Source of the DNA: Rickettsiales bacterium
Lineage (GTDB): Bacteria; Pseudomonadota; Alphaproteobacteria; Rs-D84
Assembly (NCBI GenBank): GCA_031259745.1
Contig: JAIRLB010000007.1
Span: forward strand, 1 to 8,328
Length of the DNA: 8,328 nucleotides
Direction of reading: 5' to 3'
The notes beneath the pieces were generated by a model that searched no databases, was not told where the DNA came from, and saw only the letters and a program-made list of their open reading frames with translations. Both the position numbers and the translations under genes were made by a program. Of this stretch, positions 5,917-8,328 are shown one piece after another; positions within the stretch are counted from its first letter, which is position 1; every line of letters begins with the position of its first letter.

Positions 5917-5958
5917 AAAACCAGGTGCCGACGGCAGGGTTTTGGTCAATCCTGTCGG
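5917..5958 (+). promoter_or_regulatory. Two competing hairpins between tRNA-Trp and secE
   Basis: Fold A pairs AAAACC (5917-5922) with GGTTTT (5938-5943) around an inner TGCC/GGCA stem (5926-5936). Fold B pairs CCGAC (5928-5932) and AGG (5936-5938) with CCTGTCGG (5951-5958). They share bases and cannot coexist. There is no clear T-tract, so RNA processing of the tRNA or a secE leader switch is likelier than termination. Confidence 0.4.
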
Positions 5959-5995
5959 ACTGATGGGGATAAATGGATGAAAATCGGAAAATTTT

Positions 5996-6175
5996 ATGAA
6001 GAAAATTATAGACTACATTAAATCAGTACGAAGCGAATGGTTCAAAATTGTATGGCCGGCACGTGATGCGGTTGTTCGTACTACTATCATGATTTTGGTC
6101 TTTTCTGGTTTGGCGGCATTATTTTTCTTTTTAATCGACAGTGCGCTGACAGCGGTTGTCGGATGGATTTTCTAG
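5996..6175 (+). CDS. secE: SecE, preprotein translocase subunit
   Basis: SecE clamps SecY in the inner membrane as part of the SecYEG channel. The 59-residue product is the short, single-helix form found in many bacteria. Seen: an amphipathic N-terminal helix (KKIIDYIKSVRSEWFKIVWP), then the conserved WPARDAVVRTT hinge, then one transmembrane helix (about 31-48, MILVFSGLAALFFFLI) and a short periplasmic end. The start ATG at 5996 has CGGAAA about eight bases upstream; an ATG at 5978 is out of frame and quickly hits a stop. TAG stop. It lies between tRNA-Trp and nusG (18 bases), the conserved genomic position. The gene is easy to miss because of its size, but the identification is secure from motif and context. 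Confidence 0.95.
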   Translation: MKKIIDYIKSVRSEWFKIVWPARDAVVRTTIMILVFSGLAALFFFLIDSALTAVVGWIF

Positions 6176-6193
6176 GGCCAAAGGGGAACACGA

Positions 6194-6727
6194 ATGGAAG
6201 GCAAAATGCAATGGTTTGTCGTTAATGTTCACACCGGATGCGAAGATAAGGTCGCGCGCGGCTTGCGCGAACAGATTGATAAGCGCCGTTTGAACGCATT
6301 GTTTGGCGAAATTTTGGTGCCAACGCGCGAAGTTACAGAGGTTAAATCCGGAAAACGCGTCAAAAGCGAAAAGAAATTCTTTCCCGGGTATATTGTCGTC
6401 CAGATGATAATGACCAATGAGACATTCAGCTTGGTGAAATTAATGCCTCAGGTTGTCATGTTTCTGGGTCAAAAGAACAAGCCGATTGCGGTCAGCGAGG
6501 ACGAGGCGCGCCGTTTGCAGAAACAAGTGGTAGAGGGTGTGTTCGTCACAGATGAAGTAGAATATGAGTCTGGGCAGGAAGTTCATGTTATTGACGGGCC
6601 TTTTGCAAACTTCAACGGCATTGCATCGGAAGTGGACAACGTGAAGCAGAAAATGACGGTTACAATTCTGGTATTCGGCCGCGAAACATCGGTTGAATTG
6701 GAGTTCAGCCAGGTTGAAAAGGTTTAG
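6194..6727 (+). CDS. nusG: Transcription termination/antitermination protein NusG
   Basis: NusG binds RNA polymerase as a processivity factor and contacts Rho or ribosomal protein S10 through its C-terminal domain. The 177-aa product has the normal length. Seen: the NGN domain (about 5-120) with QWFVVNVHTGCEDKVARGL, KKFFPGYIVVQM and MPQVVMFLG; then a linker; then the KOW domain (about 125-177) with EVHVIDGPFANFNGIASEV and the end VFGRETSVELEFSQVEKV. ATG at 6194 has AAAGGGGAA six bases upstream and is preferred over ATG at 6206. It lies 18 bases after secE and shares its promoters. No unusual insertion is visible. Confidence 0.97.
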   Translation: MEGKMQWFVVNVHTGCEDKVARGLREQIDKRRLNALFGEILVPTREVTEVKSGKRVKSEKKFFPGYIVVQMIMTNETFSLVKLMPQVVMFLGQKNKPIAVSEDEARRLQKQVVEGVFVTDEVEYESGQEVHVIDGPFANFNGIASEVDNVKQKMTVTILVFGRETSVELEFSQVEKV

Positions 6728-6750
6728 CAAATCTTGCAAAGCAAAATTTG
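6728..6750 (+). other. Hairpin directly after nusG
   Basis: CAAATCTTGC (6728-6737) pairs with GCAAAATTTG (6741-6750) around AAA, with nine of ten pairs formed. It begins on the first base after the nusG stop and has no T-tract, so it is more likely an RNA stability or processing element than a terminator. Confidence 0.45.
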
Positions 6751-6790
6751 CGGGAATAATGAAAGCGAAAGATGTTTTCATTTCAAACAA

Positions 6791-6847
6791 GATGCGGCAG
6801 ATGTGCCAACATCGCACCGCAGACTCTGAAAAAAAATGGAGAACAAA
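6791..6847 (+). promoter_or_regulatory. Candidate L1-binding leader and ribosome site of rplK
   Basis: TGCGG (6793-6797) pairs with CCGCA (6817-6821), and inside it GATGT (6800-6804) pairs with ACATC (6809-6813) around a GCCA loop, leaving an uneven internal loop. L1 is known in other bacteria to repress its own operon by binding a bulged stem just upstream of rplK, so this is the natural candidate. The ribosome site GGAG (6838-6841) follows 16 bases later. The assignment to L1 is inference from position and shape. Confidence 0.45.
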
Positions 6848-7279
6848 ATGGCAAAAAAAGAAGTTAAGGGGCTGGTTAAGCTAGTCGTCCCTGCAAAACA
6901 AGCAAACCCCGCGCCACCAATCGGACCTGCGTTGGGTGCCGCTGGTGTAAACATTGCGGAATTCTGCAAGCAATTCAATGACGCGACTGCCGATAAGGAG
7001 CCGGGAATGCCAATTCCCTGTATTATCACTGTATACACGGACCGCACTTTTGAATTTATTATGAAATTGCCGCCCGTGTCTTATTACATCAAAAAGGAAT
7101 TAAAACTGAAATCCGGCTCTAAGAAACCAGGTCGTGAATTTGTGGGCACAATTTCTAAGGATGCCGTTAATAAAATTGCAGAAGCGAAAATGCCGGATTT
7201 GAATTGCTCTACCGTCGAAGCCGGTGCCAAAATAGTTGCCGGTCAATGCCGTTCTATGGGCGTAAAGGTGGGGGAATAA
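6848..7279 (+). CDS. rplK: Large ribosomal subunit protein L11
   Basis: L11 (uL11) forms the base of the ribosomal stalk with L10 and helps factors and stringent-response sensing at the GTPase centre. The product is 143 aa with the start chosen here, as usual for the family. Seen: the N-terminal domain (1-70) with KLVVPAKQANPAPPIGPALG, whose prolines form the hinge facing elongation factors, and the rRNA-binding C-terminal domain (about 75-143) with LKSGSKKPGREFVG and the ending QCRSMGVKVG. GGAG lies six bases before ATG 6848. An in-frame ATG at 6836 overlaps this ribosome site and is rejected. The gene lies 120 bases after nusG and four before rplA, with which it forms one translation unit. 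Confidence 0.97.
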   Translation: MAKKEVKGLVKLVVPAKQANPAPPIGPALGAAGVNIAEFCKQFNDATADKEPGMPIPCIITVYTDRTFEFIMKLPPVSYYIKKELKLKSGSKKPGREFVGTISKDAVNKIAEAKMPDLNCSTVEAGAKIVAGQCRSMGVKVGE

Positions 7280-7283
7280 AATC

Positions 7284-7958
7284 ATGAAAGTTACAAAAAG
7301 ACAAAAAACTTGGGCCGAATTGGACAAGGAAAAGGTATATGCTTTGGCCGATGCTGTTGAAACGTTGCGCAAATTCTGCTCTTCGAAATTTGACGAAAGT
7401 TTGGAAATCGCGATTCGTTTGGGTATTGATGTATCCAAGGCAGACCAGAATATTCGCGGCATGCTGTCTTTGCCGCATGGCACGGGCAAGCATGTTCGTG
7501 TTGCCGTGTTTACGGAAAACGCTCAGGACGAAGCGAAAAAAGCCGGAGCGGATATAGTTGGCGGCGTGGAATTAATCGATAAGGTGTTGGGGGGATTCTT
7601 GGAATTCGACCGTGTTGTCGCTACGCCCGACATGATGCCGAAAATGTCCAAAATCGCGCGAGTGTTGGGGCCCAAAGGCTTGATGCCAAACCCAAAGTTG
7701 GGCACTGTTACAAATAATGTGGCGGACGCCGTCGTGACCGCAAAAGCCGGTCAGATTGAATACCGCGCTGAAAAAAAAGGCATTATTCATTGTGCTGTCG
7801 GCAAGATGTCGTTTACGACCGACAAGCTGGTTGAAAACGCAACCGCGCTGATTGAACAGTTGAAAAAAATAAAACCTTCTTCCGCCAAGGGACAATATAT
7901 TGTGTCGTGCAATATTGCCACAACGCAAGGGCCGGGATTAAAGGTAGATGCGAAATAA
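7284..7958 (+). CDS. rplA: Large ribosomal subunit protein L1
   Basis: L1 (uL1) forms the mobile stalk that helps release the E-site tRNA, and in many bacteria represses its own rplK-rplA mRNA. The product has 224 aa, slightly shorter than the roughly 230 aa of E. coli L1. Seen: domain I in two parts (about 1-65 and 155-224) with FDESLEIAIRLGID near the start, and domain II between them with GPKGLMPNPKLGTV, the most conserved motif of the family, preceded by ATPDMMPKMSKIARVLG. GGGGGA lies eight bases upstream of ATG, inside the end of rplK. The stop is TAA. The gap to rplJ is 257 bases, which indicates separate control of the next pair. Confidence 0.97.
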   Translation: MKVTKRQKTWAELDKEKVYALADAVETLRKFCSSKFDESLEIAIRLGIDVSKADQNIRGMLSLPHGTGKHVRVAVFTENAQDEAKKAGADIVGGVELIDKVLGGFLEFDRVVATPDMMPKMSKIARVLGPKGLMPNPKLGTVTNNVADAVVTAKAGQIEYRAEKKGIIHCAVGKMSFTTDKLVENATALIEQLKKIKPSSAKGQYIVSCNIATTQGPGLKVDAK

Positions 7959-8010
7959 TTTCTGATTTCTGATTTGCCAAATTAAATCAGAAGTCGGCAA
8001 TCGGAAATCA
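7959..8010 (+). repeat. Nested short repeats and hairpin after rplA
   Basis: TTCTGATTT (7967-7975) pairs perfectly with AAATCAGAA (7984-7992) across an 8-base loop. A larger imperfect pairing joins 7964-7978 with 7996-8009 (GATTTCTGATTTGCC against GGCAATCGGAAATC). TTCTGAT is also present twice in tandem. No T-tract follows, so an RNA processing or stability role between rplKA and rplJ is possible. Confidence 0.5.
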
Positions 8011-8014
8011 AGAG

Positions 8015-8072
8015 TTTCTGTCCAAGACTGATGGTGCCGGGCCTGTTTCCGGCTTAATTGCCATCATAGACA
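8015..8072 (+). promoter_or_regulatory. rplJ leader, candidate L10 binding structure
   Basis: A bulged arm can be drawn. TGTC (8019-8022) pairs with GACA (8069-8072), GATGG (8030-8034) with CCATC (8061-8065), and GCCGG (8036-8040) with CCGGC (8049-8053), with unpaired TTAATTG on the 3' side. In other bacteria L10, with L7/L12, binds a bulged, kinked stem in the long leader upstream of rplJ and represses translation. Position, length and shape fit that leader family; I could not run a covariance search. Confidence 0.65.
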
Positions 8073-8088
8073 AAGAAATAAAATCTTT

Positions 8089-8126
8089 GGGGCAGGAAAA
8101 AGCCCCGTTCTGTGCGAACAGGACGG
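8089..8126 (+). promoter_or_regulatory. Switch-like competing stems in the rplJ leader
   Basis: A 9-bp helix (8105-8113 with 8118-8126) is capped by a GCGA tetraloop of the GNRA type. An alternative helix pairs GGGGC (8089-8093) with GCCCC (8102-8106). The two overlap at 8105-8106, so full formation of one disrupts the other. This is the arrangement expected of an allosteric translation control element. Confidence 0.5.
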
Positions 8127-8158
8127 AAAGAACAACAAAAACGCGGGTCGTATTCATC

Positions 8159-8182
8159 AGCCGTTAATCTGACACGGCTTTT
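8159..8182 (+). terminator. Attenuator-like hairpin before rplJ
   Basis: AGCCGT (8159-8164) pairs with ACGGCT (8174-8179) around a 9-base loop, followed by TTTTGGTTT. The stem is good but the T-tract is short. It lies 34 bases before the rplJ start and may be a partial terminator within the leader. Confidence 0.4.
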
Positions 8183-8215
8183 GGTTTCCGATTCGCGGTT
8201 CACAAAGGAATGAAG

Positions 8216-8328
8216 ATGAAGCGCGAAGAAAAATCAGACTTGATTTCAGCGTTGCAGTCGTCATTGAAAGAAGCGAATGGTGTTTTCGTTGTCGAAAATC
8301 ACGGTTTGACAGTAAAAGAAATGGAAAG
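8216..8328 (+). CDS. rplJ: Large ribosomal subunit protein L10, N-terminal fragment
   Basis: L10 (uL10) anchors the L7/L12 stalk to the large subunit. Only 37 complete codons are visible because the window ends inside the gene. Seen: MKREEKSDLISALQSSLKEA, which matches the basic start and first helix of the family, then GVFVVENHGLTVKEME, where GLTV is the conserved L10 signature. AAAGGA (8204-8209) lies six bases before ATG 8216. The in-frame ATG at 8210 directly abuts that ribosome site and is less likely. The gene order after rplA and the long structured leader agree with this assignment. Confidence 0.93.
   Translation, partial: MKREEKSDLISALQSSLKEANGVFVVENHGLTVKEME

Noticed and set aside
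6734..6756. Promoter between nusG and rplK (TTGCAA with AATAAT)
   Set aside because: The spacing is about 15 bases and the -35 box is part of the post-nusG hairpin, so the evidence is too weak.
8058..8084. Promoter inside the rplJ leader (TTGCCA with TAAAAT)
   Set aside because: The spacing is only 15 bases and the sequence is better explained as part of the L10-binding arm.

Overview
The window looks like a chromosomal segment of an alphaproteobacterium, probably a small-genome or host-associated lineage. The evidence is the order tRNA-Trp, secE, nusG, rplK, rplA, rplJ, the end of a Proteobacteria-type yidC, moderate-to-low GC, and a P-type (VirB) type IV secretion cluster of the kind scattered through Rickettsiales-like and other host-associated alphaproteobacteria. 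The lineage is inferred from these features; I could not run a database search.

Layout: (1) 1-290, the 3' end of yidC (membrane protein insertase), closed by a strong intrinsic terminator. (2) 291-890, a gap with no confident protein gene. It holds a good promoter, a strongly foldable candidate structured RNA (about 356-526), a doubtful 50-codon ORF with a signal-peptide-like segment (514-666), and a minus-strand terminator for the next operon. (3) 891-5426 on the minus strand, a three-gene operon virB8-virB9-virB10 read from right to left: the inner-membrane assembly factor, the outer-membrane core ring protein and the envelope-spanning core protein. VirB9 carries an extra C-terminal SPOR (peptidoglycan-binding) domain. 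VirB10 is about twice the usual size, with an added Ig-like periplasmic domain and a cysteine-rich C-terminal tail. (4) 5427-5840, a divergent regulatory region with a 27-bp inverted repeat (24 of 27 identical). Each arm supplies the -35 box of an outward-facing promoter, one for the secretion operon and one for the tRNA/secE/ribosomal operon. (5) 5841-8328 on the plus strand: tRNA-Trp(CCA), secE (59 aa), nusG, rplK, rplA and the start of rplJ. Foldable leaders precede secE, rplK and rplJ; the rplK and rplJ leaders fit L1 and L10 autoregulation.

How the genes relate: YidC and SecE belong to membrane protein insertion/export, NusG couples transcription to translation, and L11, L1 and L10 form the ribosomal stalk operons. 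VirB8/9/10 would form part of the core of a type IV secretion machine. VirB4, VirB6, VirB7, VirB11 and VirD4 are not in this window, so the system must be completed elsewhere if it works. The most unusual points are the domain additions to VirB9 and VirB10 and the mirrored promoters shared by the secretion operon and the core gene-expression operon.
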